Source: PUPG01 sp031323845
Lineage (GTDB): Bacteria; Bacteroidota; Bacteroidia; Bacteroidales; UBA7960
Assembly: GCA_031323845.1 (NCBI GenBank)
Contig: JAVIYP010000012.1
Coordinates: 1-55,056, forward strand
Length of the DNA stretch: 55,056 nt
Direction of reading: 5' to 3'
Of this stretch, positions 36,515 to 44,490 are shown one piece after another. Each line of letters opens with the position of its first letter. Position 1 is the stretch's first letter. A model generated the notes under the pieces. It worked only from the letters and a program-made list of their open reading frames with translations, was not told the DNA's origin and did no database searches. Both the position numbers and the translations under genes were made by a program.

Positions 36515-36790
36515 ATGGCTGAGAAAAAAGCTCCGGCACGTGCCCGCAAAAGAGCCAGGCGAAAAAAAAATGTAATCAGGTACCGGCAGATTGTTTTTAA
36601 ACTCACCGAGGGCCAGAAAAAAGCCCTTGACAGCTACTGCAAGATGTATAACCTGACACCTGTCCGCTTCATGAAGGCTTTGATAAACGGACATGTTGCC
36701 CGTTACAAACCCGGCGCTCCGCCTCCGTCCTATGTAACCGAAAATCAACTGGAGCTGTTTGCTCCCGAGAGCGAAGAGCAGGGGCTATGA
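36515..36790 (+). CDS. Small basic protein, ribbon-helix-helix-like
   Basis: A 91-residue protein with a very basic N-terminus (KKAPARARKRARRKKN), a strand (YRQIVFKLTEGQ) followed by two helices (KKALDSYCKMYNL and TPVRFMKALINGHVARY), then an acidic tail. Strand-helix-helix after a basic arm is the pattern of ribbon-helix-helix DNA-binding proteins; I do not recognise a named family. The start lies two bases after the nuclease stop, so the two are co-transcribed. Its last six bases overlap the end of the convergent mutS2. It could be a regulator or a nucleoid-type DNA-binding protein. Confidence 0.7.
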   Translation: MAEKKAPARARKRARRKKNVIRYRQIVFKLTEGQKKALDSYCKMYNLTPVRFMKALINGHVARYKPGAPPPSYVTENQLELFAPESEEQGL

Positions 36791-39226
36791 AAAATCCACT
36801 ATGGTAACGCCTGCACCACCCCTGTCAGGATGTTCGTCCCTGATACGGTGCACGTGAGGCACCGCCTTCAAAAACTCCCTGATCGCAGGTCGCAGGATGC
36901 CATCTCCTTTGCCATGAAGTATCCTTATCTGGGGGACACCCAGTAAAAATGCATCGTCAAGGTGACGCTGCAGCCTTTTAGTCGCATCGTCCAGGCGGGC
37001 TCCCCGCAGGTCAATCTCGGGTGAAAAACTGGCCGCTTTCTCATTGATGTCGAACAAACCCCTGGCAGACTTTTTGGGCGTCACAGTCGTGATGCTGCCT
37101 TTTTTCAGTTTTTCCAGTTCTCTTACAAAGGTGCGAATCTTTATGTTGCCGGTGCTGATCACGGCTTTGTCGCCCGAAAGCTCAATAAGCTCGCCCTGAG
37201 TCTCGTGGCCTTTGATGCGGACAATGTCGCCTTTTTGTAAAGGCGTGGGGTCCACCTCCGCTGCAGCGGGCACCGGTTTTTTCTTTTTTTTCTCTTTCCT
37301 GGGCAGCAAAGGCCTGGGTGACTGCTCAATTGCCTCCTCCTGTTCTCGGATATAGGCTGCCAGCTCTTTCCTCACCTCCCTGGTTTTTTCTGTTCCGGCC
37401 TGGGCTTCCCTGATCTCCCTGATGGTGTTTTCAATCCTTCTGTTCGCCCCGGAGAGGATATCACCGGCTTCCTGCCGGGCCTTGAGGAGGATCTCATTTT
37501 TGCGGCTCTCCAGATCATCACGCAGCTTTTCGTATTTATCTATGATGCCCGACATGAAATCATCGGCGTGCCTGAGCTGCTGCTCTTTCTCGTCCAGTTC
37601 CGCCTTCCGCGCTTCAAGGTTTTGCAGCTGTATGTCAAAATCCAGATCCTGCTCTCCGGCAAAATGAGCTGCCTTCTCCAGCAGCTCCCCGGGCAGGCCG
37701 ATGGATTTTGCGATCTCAAAAGCAAAACTGCTTCCAGGAATGCCCGTTTTAAGCCGGTATAAAGGCCTGATGTTTTTGCTGTCGAAGAGCATGGAGCCAT
37801 TGCTGATGCCCGGATGTTTTCCCGCCATCAGCTTCAGGTTCGCATAATGAGTTGTGACGACTCCCAGGGCACCTTTTTCATTGAGCCGCTCCAGAATTGA
37901 CTCGGCAATGGCCCCGCCAATGCGCGGTTCCGTGCCAGCACCGAATTCATCAATAAGAAACAGCGACGATTCGTTGCATTGGGCCAGGAAGTGTTTCATG
38001 TTGAGCAGATGAGAACTGTATGTGCTCAGGTCGTTGTCGAGCGATTGTTCATCTCCGATATCAATGAACAGCGAGGTAAATATGCCGGCTTCCGAATGGT
38101 TGAGCATGGGCACCAGCAAGCCGCATTGCAGCATATACTGGATCAGGCCGCATGTTTTAAGGCATACCGACTTGCCTCCCGCATTGGGGCCGGAGATGAT
38201 GAGTATGCGGACTTCGCTGTCGAGCCGTATGCTCATCGGCTCCACATGTTTGTTTTGTTTTTTGTAGGAAAGGTACAGCAGCGGATGCCTGGCTTGTGTC
38301 CAGTTCAGCATGGGCCCTTCTTTGAGTCTGGGCAGCTGCGCGTCCATCTCCAGAGCGAGCCTTGCCTTTGCCCTGATAAGGTCTGCCACCCCAAGCATCC
38401 TGAAGGCTTTCTCAAGCTCAGGGATCATGGGCCGGAGGTGATCAGCGAATGCTTTCAGGATGCGTATGATCTCCCTTCGTTCATCCGCTTCAAGTTCCTT
38501 GATCTGGTTGTTGATCTCAAAGACCTCTTCCGGCTCCAGGAAGGCTGTTTGTCCTGAGGAGGAATGGTCATGCACAAACCCCCTGATCCTGCGCTTGAAA
38601 GCCACAGCCACCGGTATTACCTGCCTGCCGTTACGCAGGGCCAGCTCAACATCTTTTTGTATCCAGCCCTCCTTTTTTCCCTCAGAAAAAATGCGGGCAA
38701 TGCGCCGGTTTGCCTGTTGTTCAAGCTGGTGCATCTGCCGTCGTATCTCTGCAAGTTCAGGAGAAGCATTGCTGCGAACCACTGCCTTTTCATCAATAAT
38801 GGCGTTGATCCGGGAGGGCAGATCATCGTCGATCAACAGGTCCGAAGTAAGCTCTGAAAGCGATGGGTACTTGGGCTGACCGTCGTCACGCTTCCTCCCA
38901 AGAAAGGCAATGATGGCAAGGATTGTTTCCAGCGAAAGCTTCAGCTCAAGCAGCACCTCAGGCTCAGCAAACGTGTCTGCAATACGAAGCATGGCAAAGG
39001 TTTCGGAAAGGTCAAAATAATTGGTGCCGGGAAAGTGTTCCCCGGAAAGCAATACCTGGCGGAACTCTTCCGTCTGCCTGAGCAGGTGCGCTATACGCCC
39101 TATGTCGGCGCTGAAGGCAATCTTATCCACCTCTTGCATGCCCAGCGGGGAGAAGCACTGCCCGCGCAACATCTCACGTATCCGGTCAAAACCGGTCTTC
39201 TCTTCAAAATTGTCTGGATAGATCAC
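36785..39226 (-). CDS. mutS2: MutS2 endonuclease / ribosome-collision ATPase
   Basis: An 813-residue MutS2: a central clamp/lever coiled coil (residues about 150-330), an ABC-type ATPase with Walker A SGPNAGGKSVC (about residue 345) and FLIDEFGAGTEP, a long coiled coil around 520-620, a KOW-like segment (LQKGDIVRIKGHETQG) and a C-terminal Smr domain (EIDLRGARLDDA, LHGKGDGILR). The mismatch-recognition domain I of MutS is absent, as expected. In other bacteria MutS2 suppresses recombination or rescues collided ribosomes. The upstream -7 box TACCTTTG is at 39252-39259. It ends six bases inside the convergent small gene. Confidence 0.95.
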   Translation of the reverse strand: MIYPDNFEEKTGFDRIREMLRGQCFSPLGMQEVDKIAFSADIGRIAHLLRQTEEFRQVLLSGEHFPGTNYFDLSETFAMLRIADTFAEPEVLLELKLSLETILAIIAFLGRKRDDGQPKYPSLSELTSDLLIDDDLPSRINAIIDEKAVVRSNASPELAEIRRQMHQLEQQANRRIARIFSEGKKEGWIQKDVELALRNGRQVIPVAVAFKRRIRGFVHDHSSSGQTAFLEPEEVFEINNQIKELEADERREIIRILKAFADHLRPMIPELEKAFRMLGVADLIRAKARLALEMDAQLPRLKEGPMLNWTQARHPLLYLSYKKQNKHVEPMSIRLDSEVRILIISGPNAGGKSVCLKTCGLIQYMLQCGLLVPMLNHSEAGIFTSLFIDIGDEQSLDNDLSTYSSHLLNMKHFLAQCNESSLFLIDEFGAGTEPRIGGAIAESILERLNEKGALGVVTTHYANLKLMAGKHPGISNGSMLFDSKNIRPLYRLKTGIPGSSFAFEIAKSIGLPGELLEKAAHFAGEQDLDFDIQLQNLEARKAELDEKEQQLRHADDFMSGIIDKYEKLRDDLESRKNEILLKARQEAGDILSGANRRIENTIREIREAQAGTEKTREVRKELAAYIREQEEAIEQSPRPLLPRKEKKKKKPVPAAAEVDPTPLQKGDIVRIKGHETQGELIELSGDKAVISTGNIKIRTFVRELEKLKKGSITTVTPKKSARGLFDINEKAASFSPEIDLRGARLDDATKRLQRHLDDAFLLGVPQIRILHGKGDGILRPAIREFLKAVPHVHRIRDEHPDRGGAGVTIVDFS

Positions 39227-39251
39227 GGGTAACCTGTTTACGTTTCCGGTG

Positions 39252-39259
39252 CAAAGGTA
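39252..39259 (-). promoter_or_regulatory. -7 element of mutS2
   Basis: The minus strand reads TACCTTTG, matching TAnnTTTG, 26 bases before the start codon at 39226. The -33 region is only T-rich (TTTTT near 39276). Confidence 0.5.
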
Positions 39260-39320
39260 AGAAAGCCGTATGAGAAAAACAGGATGCTTCTTACGGAAAG
39301 GAAGAGGACTATTCCGGGTA

Positions 39321-40397
39321 TTAATTACGTATGCAGCGGATCGACATCTCTGTCTGCTTGTCCAGGTTCAGTATGTCGAGATTGTTGTTTTCCGATTGCA
39401 GCATGCTGAAGTAGGCCATTTCCGGAAGCTCTTTTTTGCCGCTAGCGGCCGCTGTTTTGGTACCGGCAGGTTTAAAAAACTCTTCGGGTTCTTCGTCTGT
39501 TGGTATGCCGGTACTTTTTGTTGAGGTCCAGAAAAAGGCAGCCTGTCCCTGCAACTGAAACGAGCCGTTCACCTGCCTGTATCCGCTTGGATAAGCACTG
39601 AATCCGGTTTCATTGGTAGCATCGGCGTTGGGAAGCTCCCATCTCGGATGAGCGTCGGGGGCCACCCTGGTGCCTTTGAGACTGCCAGCGTCAAAGCCGT
39701 TGGTCCCCAGGTAAGTGTTTAAAGCAGTCCAGTCCCGGTCGGAAGGGACCCTCCAGCCTTCCGGACAGATGTTATTGTCTTTTTCCACCACATACCAGTT
39801 GTACAGGAGACCGTAGGCCTGCAGCATTTCTTCTTCAGAATGGATATCTTCTACAATGGTATGAGGATACACGATGTAACCGCCCGTGTTGTTTTCATCA
39901 AGCTGGGGGTCAGACTCAAGCATCGGAATTTTAGTGCCATCGGCATACCTTCTTGTGCGCAAATTTTCGGCCATCCACTCCTGTGCACCTATGACAACGG
40001 TTTTATATACATTGCCATCAACATCTGTAACGGTATTGAAGGAGTCTTCATTGTTCTCATGCACCTTGAAGTTTGCCGTAAGCAGCATGTCGCTGCCCGG
40101 CATGATATAGCTGAAATAGGCGTATTTGTGCAGCTTGTTCTGGCCGGCGTCGCTCCAGTGTGTGAACCTGTAACCATTATGGGCGATTGCCATCAGCGAC
40201 ACCTGTTCATCCTCATTGTAACTTCCTGACCCATAAACCACACCCGCTTCTTCGGGCGACGTTTCCAGTTGCAGCTTGTGTTGAGGATAAGAAGCGGTTT
40301 CGGTTTCTTGTTGGCAGGAGGGCAGTAAAAAGGGCAGTAAAAAAGAAAAAAGGAACAGCAAAAGTCCGGTGTTCCCTGTAACAACGTTGGAATTCAT
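39321..40397 (-). CDS. FISUMP-domain lipoprotein
   Basis: A 358-residue predicted lipoprotein (lipobox LLPSC, Cys28) with a bacterial InlB-B/Listeria-type repeat (about residues 40-90: GSYNEDEQVSLMAIAHNGYRFTHWSD) and a C-terminal Fibrobacter succinogenes major paralogous domain (VYKTVVIGAQEWMAENL ... CPEGWRVPSDRDWTAL ... MSIRCIRN). FISUMP proteins sit on the cell surface; their roles are largely unknown. I choose the ATG at 40397; the frame is open 22 codons further up, but that stretch is not signal-like. The strand convention and the gap to mutS2 give no operon link. Confidence 0.85.
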   Translation of the reverse strand: MNSNVVTGNTGLLLFLFSFLLPFLLPSCQQETETASYPQHKLQLETSPEEAGVVYGSGSYNEDEQVSLMAIAHNGYRFTHWSDAGQNKLHKYAYFSYIMPGSDMLLTANFKVHENNEDSFNTVTDVDGNVYKTVVIGAQEWMAENLRTRRYADGTKIPMLESDPQLDENNTGGYIVYPHTIVEDIHSEEEMLQAYGLLYNWYVVEKDNNICPEGWRVPSDRDWTALNTYLGTNGFDAGSLKGTRVAPDAHPRWELPNADATNETGFSAYPSGYRQVNGSFQLQGQAAFFWTSTKSTGIPTDEEPEEFFKPAGTKTAAASGKKELPEMAYFSMLQSENNNLDILNLDKQTEMSIRCIRN

Positions 40398-40587
40398 AAC
40401 AGGAATTGGTATCAGAAACATTAACAAAGGCTGCAAGGTAGTAAAACTGGGCGTTCCAGCCAAACGGGAATTATTAAAACATGTTAAACCGTAGTGTATT
40501 TGCCCTGATCTCAGCTTTTTCGTGCAATAATGCGCGGGTGATTATCTGATTGCAGAGAGTGGAATGCTCCAATACGGAACTTTGTGT

Positions 40588-40595
40588 TAACTTTG
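40588..40595 (+). promoter_or_regulatory. -7 element of crcB
   Basis: TAACTTTG matches TAnnTTTG about 70 bases before the ATG at 40666. The only TTTG nearby (40581) is too close to be the -33 box. Confidence 0.4.
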
Positions 40596-40665
40596 CAGGG
40601 TTTTTGTGTTGCCCGGATCTGATAATACATTAGAGCGGGCAAATTTTTCAATAAAAACGAATTCT

Positions 40666-41055
40666 ATGGCAAATATCTTGTTGTTGATAACCGGCGGGGC
40701 AATCGGAACTCTGGCGCGTTACGGGCTTTCGGGGATGATGCATAAATTCTTTGATGGGGTATTTCCAGTTGGAACGCTTGTTGTAAATATGACTGGCTCC
40801 TTTATTATCGGTCTGCTATGGGGGTTTCTGGGAGAAGACAATATCTCCACCAGTATGCGGACTTTTCTGTTTATCGGTATCCTTGGCGGGTTTACAACTT
40901 TTTCGACGTTTACCCTGGAAACGCTTCAGCTGTTCAGGGAAGGAGAGGTAAAAATGACCTTGATAAACATCCTGGCAAATAACATCCTTGGCATTCTTCT
41001 CGTAATTATTGGCTTTATCTTAGCCAGAGGCTTGTTCAGCATGTTAAGGTTGTGA
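40666..41055 (+). CDS. crcB: CrcB/Fluc fluoride channel
   Basis: A 129-residue protein with four membrane segments and all Fluc motifs: GGAIGTLARYGLS (GxxxR) at the N-terminus, GTLVVNMTGSFIIG (NxxGS) and GILGGFTTFSTFTLE with the TTFST pore stretch. Dimers of such proteins export fluoride. I choose the ATG at 40666; the in-frame start 20 codons upstream (40606) has no family match. A TAACTTTG -7 box at 40588-40595 lies upstream. No fluoride riboswitch (crcB motif) core is visible in the leader. Confidence 0.93.
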   Translation: MANILLLITGGAIGTLARYGLSGMMHKFFDGVFPVGTLVVNMTGSFIIGLLWGFLGEDNISTSMRTFLFIGILGGFTTFSTFTLETLQLFREGEVKMTLINILANNILGILLVIIGFILARGLFSMLRL

Positions 41056-41120
41056 TGCTGCTGCTCAAGCCGCATCAGGATGGCCCCTTTTGTTACTCCT
41101 TTGTTGCCATAATAAATGCA

Positions 41121-41156
41121 ACAGCCTGTCTGTCAGTCGACAAACAGGCTGTTTTA
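41121..41156. terminator. Hairpin between crcB and tRNA gene
   Basis: ACAGCCTGT at 41121-41129 pairs with ACAGGCTGT at 41144-41152, followed by TTTT on the plus strand. It can end crcB transcription and, read from the other strand, the convergent tRNA transcript. Confidence 0.75.
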
Positions 41157-41157
41157 G

Positions 41158-41231
41158 TAGCGGGGACGGGAGTTGAACCCGTGACCTTCGGGTTATGAAT
41201 CCGACGCTCTAACCACCTGAGCTACCCCGCC
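41158..41231 (-). tRNA. tRNA with CAU anticodon, probably elongator Met
   Basis: The minus strand folds as a 74-base tRNA without encoded CCA: acceptor GGCGGGG/CCCCGC, D arm GCTCAGGTGGTTAGAGC, anticodon loop TTCATAA with CAU at 41197-41195, variable AAGGTC, and T arm ACGGGTTCAACTCCCGT. There is an A-C mismatch at the loop end of the anticodon stem. CAU could mean elongator Met, initiator Met, or lysidine-modified Ile. The D-arm and acceptor favour elongator Met, but Ile(CAU) cannot be excluded by eye. Confidence 0.9.
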
Positions 41232-41283
41232 GGATTAAGGTGGTGCAAAATTATAAAACTATTTCTAAAAACAAGCGCTTTTC

Positions 41284-42192
41284 TTACTTTTTTAACAGCC
41301 GCTTCCTGTTGCGGAGACGCGTGATCTGTGTCATCAGCAGCCCTCCGATAACGATCAGCATGCCTATGATCTTGCTCAGGTCAATGACTTCCTTTAACAG
41401 CAAAAAGGAGGTCACTGCAGTTACCACGGGGATCAGGTTGGTAAAGATGGAGGTACGGGCTATGCCTATGGCGCGCACCCCCGAGGTAAAAAACATGAAC
41501 GCCAGCGTGGATCCGAAAACGGCCAGGGCCAGCAGGGCTGCCAAAGCATCCGGCGAGGGTCTGACGTGCACAAACTCCCTGAAATCCATAATCAGGAACA
41601 ACGGAAGGAAAAAAAGTGCACCTAAAAGGTTCTGAACACGTATGATGGTGAACGAAGAGTATTTTACGGCCAGTTTTTTTAGGAAAATCACATTGATAAG
41701 GGCCGACAGTACGGCGAAGAACAGCCAGAAGAGCCCGATGGGCGAAGCCGTAAACCTGAAATCAGCATCCAGAACCATTATCGTAATTCCAAGAAAAGAA
41801 AGGATGAAACCCAGTACATTGATCGCGGATATCTTTTCCCTGAACCCAAAATAAGCCACCAGGGGTGAGAAGACCGGAATGGTGGCGATAATTACCGCTG
41901 CCAGTGTCGGAGAAACATGAAATACGCCAAAGTTCTCACCAATGAAATAGCAAAAGGGCGAAAAAAACGACAAGATCACAAAGGTTTTGTAGTCGCTGCG
42001 CTCAACCTTTTGTTTGTTGCGCATGACGTTCACGATGCCCCACATGATGAGACTGGCCACCGAAAGCCTGACAAACATAACGCTGATGGGCCTGTAATAC
42101 TCAAAAGCCATTTTGGTCCAGACATAACTCAGCCCCCAGAAGGTCACGGCCAGCAGGACCAGCACATAGATATAGGCTTTGTTTCGGGGCAT
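41284..42192 (-). CDS. EamA/DMT-family transporter
   Basis: A 302-residue inner-membrane protein with ten hydrophobic segments in two EamA repeats; the first begins VLVLLAVTFWGLSYVWTKMA and the second near SPIGLFWLFFAVLSALIN. Drug/metabolite transporters of this type export amino acids, metabolites or drugs; the substrate is not predictable. The ATG at 42192 is preferred over 42237 because a TAGCTTTG -7 box lies at 42225-42232. The C-terminus is basic (RLRNRKRLLKK) and cytoplasmic. It is convergent with nothing close; the tRNA gene is 52 bases downstream. Confidence 0.88.
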   Translation of the reverse strand: MPRNKAYIYVLVLLAVTFWGLSYVWTKMAFEYYRPISVMFVRLSVASLIMWGIVNVMRNKQKVERSDYKTFVILSFFSPFCYFIGENFGVFHVSPTLAAVIIATIPVFSPLVAYFGFREKISAINVLGFILSFLGITIMVLDADFRFTASPIGLFWLFFAVLSALINVIFLKKLAVKYSSFTIIRVQNLLGALFFLPLFLIMDFREFVHVRPSPDALAALLALAVFGSTLAFMFFTSGVRAIGIARTSIFTNLIPVVTAVTSFLLLKEVIDLSKIIGMLIVIGGLLMTQITRLRNRKRLLKK

Positions 42193-42326
42193 GTTTTTGG
42201 TTATGGTCTTCAGTTGAAATGGTGCAAAGCTAATCAAAGCGAATAAAAAAAATTAAACGAACAGGAAAAAACAATATGCAAATGATTTTTTTGTATATTG
42301 CGGAATAGCTGCAAATTGGAATCGCC

Positions 42327-42710
42327 ATGAATACGCTGAAAAAGTTTCAACTCGAGTACGGGTTTAAAACAACTCCAAAGCTTTTATACACTGCTATTTC
42401 GACACCGGAAGGATTGTCGCGCTGGTTTGCCGACCTGGTAGATATTGAGGGTGATGTGTTTCATTTTAAATGGGAAGGGTCGGAGCAAAAGGCGCGAATG
42501 GTAAGGTTTAAGGAAAACGAGTTTGTGCATTTTCAGTGGCTTGATGATCCGGAGCGTGAAGAGTGCCTGGAAATGGAAATTACTCATGAGCCGGTTTCCC
42601 GGGAGGTTGCACTTATCATAACCGATTATGCCGAGGAGCAGGATCTTGATTTTTCTCAACGACTTTGGGACGCCCAGGTAAAGAAACTGCAGCGTTTATT
42701 TAATCCCTAA
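42327..42710 (+). CDS. START-like domain protein
   Basis: A 127-residue protein of the SRPBCC/AHSA1-like fold known in Bacteroidota as START-like: KFQLEYGFKTTPKLLYTAIS, PEGLSRWFAD, FHFKWEGSEQKARMV, FVHFQWLDD, and a final helix LDFSQRLWDAQVKKLQRLF. The fold binds hydrophobic ligands, but no function is established for this family. It has no signal peptide. The last 15 bases overlap the end of the convergent PLP-enzyme gene. Confidence 0.88.
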   Translation: MNTLKKFQLEYGFKTTPKLLYTAISTPEGLSRWFADLVDIEGDVFHFKWEGSEQKARMVRFKENEFVHFQWLDDPEREECLEMEITHEPVSREVALIITDYAEEQDLDFSQRLWDAQVKKLQRLFNP

Positions 42711-44207
42711 CCACGAGGGCATCTGTTTCTGTGGCGATGGCAGATAAAACCACCGCCTGACACGGTTTGCATTGTCCTTGTTTGCACCCGCATGCACAAA
42801 TTCATTCTTTTTGTTGATGTACGTGTATTCTTTTCCCCATTCTTTGTGATGCTTTTGTATTTGTTCCAGGGCTTTAATGATGTGCCGCACCTCTTTGTCG
42901 GTCATTGTAGGATGAAGTGAGAGGCGTACCCATCCTGGTTTTTCGGACAAATCGCCGGTGTTGATCTTTTCGGTGATCTGTTTTGAAAGGTTATAATCGA
43001 CATCAAGCAGAAAATGCCCGTAGGTGCCCGCACAGGCGCACCCTCCCCTTGCCTGTATGCCGAACCTGTCGCTGAGCATTCTTACCACCAGGTTGTAGTG
43101 GATGTTGTCGAAATAAAAGGATACCACCGCCAGGCGGTCTTCGACGTTGTCGGCCAGGATGTGTGTGTTTGGGATGCTACGCAATCCGTCGAACAGGATG
43201 TCGAGCATTTCTTGTTCTCTTTGCCTGATGTATTCTGTCCCCATCTGGTTTTTCAGGTCAATACACAAGGCTGTCCGGATGGCCTGCAAAAAGCCGGGGG
43301 TGCCACCGTCTTCACGGAGCTCAATATCGTCGATGTATTTGTATTCGCCCCACGGATTGGTCCAGTCAACCGTTCCGCCGCCGGGGTTATCGGGCACCTT
43401 GCTGTTGTAAAAGGCAGCGTCAAAAATGAGGACACCCGAGGTGCCCGGCCCTCCCAGGAATTTATGCGGCGAAAACATTACGGCATCAAGCTTCTTCATG
43501 GGATCGCCCGGATGCATGTCAATGTCGGTATAAGGCGCAGAAGCAGCATAGTCGGCCACACAAACACCACCATGCTCATGCATGATCTTTGCCATGTCGT
43601 GGATGGGTGTCTCAATGCCCGTAACATTGCTGCAAGCGGTGAAGGAACCGATCTTCAGCTTTCTGTCTTTGTATTTTTCAAGCTGTTGGCGCAGGTCATC
43701 CAGGTCAACCAGCAAATGTTTATCGGGCCGCAACTGTACTACATCGGCAAGCGTTTCAAACCACGATGTGTGGTTGCTGTGATGCTCCATGTGGGAAATA
43801 AAAACCACGGGTCGCTCCGATGACTTAAGCCTTGGCTTCTCGATCAGTTCGCTGGTGACCCGCAGTCCGAGCATGCGTTGGAATTTATTGATCACGGTGG
43901 TCATGCCGCTGCCGGCAGTGATGATCACATCATTTGGACCTGCATTCACATGTTCCTTGATGATGCGGTGGGCACAATGATAAGCCGTTGTCATCAGCGT
44001 GCCTGTTTCGCTTGCCTCCGTGTGGGTGTTGGCAACAAAAGGGGCAAAACGCTCAGTCATCACCCGCTCAACCGGCCTGTACATCCTGCCGCTTGCAATC
44101 CAGTCAGCGTAAACAATCTTTTTTCGCCCGTAAGGGCCTGTATAAGAAGTGTTGATGCCAATGATGTTCTTCCTGAAAGGCGCAAAATATTTTTCCAGCT
44201 CCGTCAT
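42696..44207 (-). CDS. Class-V aminotransferase-fold PLP enzyme
   Basis: A 503-residue protein of the cysteine desulfurase/isopenicillin-epimerase superfamily: VYADWIASGRMYRPVE, NTHTEASETGTLMT, the substrate/PLP motif HMEHHSNHTSWFE, ADYAASAPYTDID and the PLP lysine in SPHKFLGGPGTSG (Lys249). It is about 100 residues longer than IscS/SufS. A C-terminal GGCACAG with Cys390 and Cys392 sits where desulfurases carry the catalytic Cys loop, so a desulfurase, lyase or epimerase activity is possible. I choose the ATG at 44207; 14 codons further upstream the composition is not coding-like. Overlaps the START-like gene end by 15 bases. Confidence 0.82.
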   Translation of the reverse strand: MTELEKYFAPFRKNIIGINTSYTGPYGRKKIVYADWIASGRMYRPVERVMTERFAPFVANTHTEASETGTLMTTAYHCAHRIIKEHVNAGPNDVIITAGSGMTTVINKFQRMLGLRVTSELIEKPRLKSSERPVVFISHMEHHSNHTSWFETLADVVQLRPDKHLLVDLDDLRQQLEKYKDRKLKIGSFTACSNVTGIETPIHDMAKIMHEHGGVCVADYAASAPYTDIDMHPGDPMKKLDAVMFSPHKFLGGPGTSGVLIFDAAFYNSKVPDNPGGGTVDWTNPWGEYKYIDDIELREDGGTPGFLQAIRTALCIDLKNQMGTEYIRQREQEMLDILFDGLRSIPNTHILADNVEDRLAVVSFYFDNIHYNLVVRMLSDRFGIQARGGCACAGTYGHFLLDVDYNLSKQITEKINTGDLSEKPGWVRLSLHPTMTDKEVRHIIKALEQIQKHHKEWGKEYTYINKKNEFVHAGANKDNANRVRRWFYLPSPQKQMPSWLGIK

Positions 44208-44413
44208 TTGGATTTTTTTACAAAAGTGCAAAAAAAAACGATACGGCAATTATGTTCTTGTTTCATAGGCAGTTGTTCATATACTTCGAGAGGTTGTATG
44301 CATCGCGGGTTCTCCCCGGAAGGAGTTGAAAAAAGCCTGCCGGTCAGGGCAACCCAAACAAAGCGGTGACCAACTTGTTTCTTTGTCAAAAAGTGTTATT
44401 CTTTGGAATAGTT

Positions 44414-44443
44414 TTTGTTTGATGTTAAACTACAGTAACTTTG
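44414..44443 (+). promoter_or_regulatory. Promoter of the peptidase-propeller-barrel gene
   Basis: TTTG at 44414-44417, an 18-base spacer and TAACTTTG at 44436-44443, both perfect. Transcription would begin near 44450 and favours the ATG at 44491 over in-frame starts upstream of 44450. Confidence 0.75.
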
Positions 44444-44490
44444 CATGTATATACGTCCAGTTGGCAAAAGCTACGTTTAAGTTGTTCTGC

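Noticed and set aside
40500..40665. Fluoride riboswitch upstream of crcB
   Set aside because: The conserved crcB-motif core is not recognisable in the leader.
44326..44490. N-terminal extension of the peptidase-propeller gene
   Set aside because: A perfect promoter lies at 44414-44443 and a signal peptide begins at 44491.
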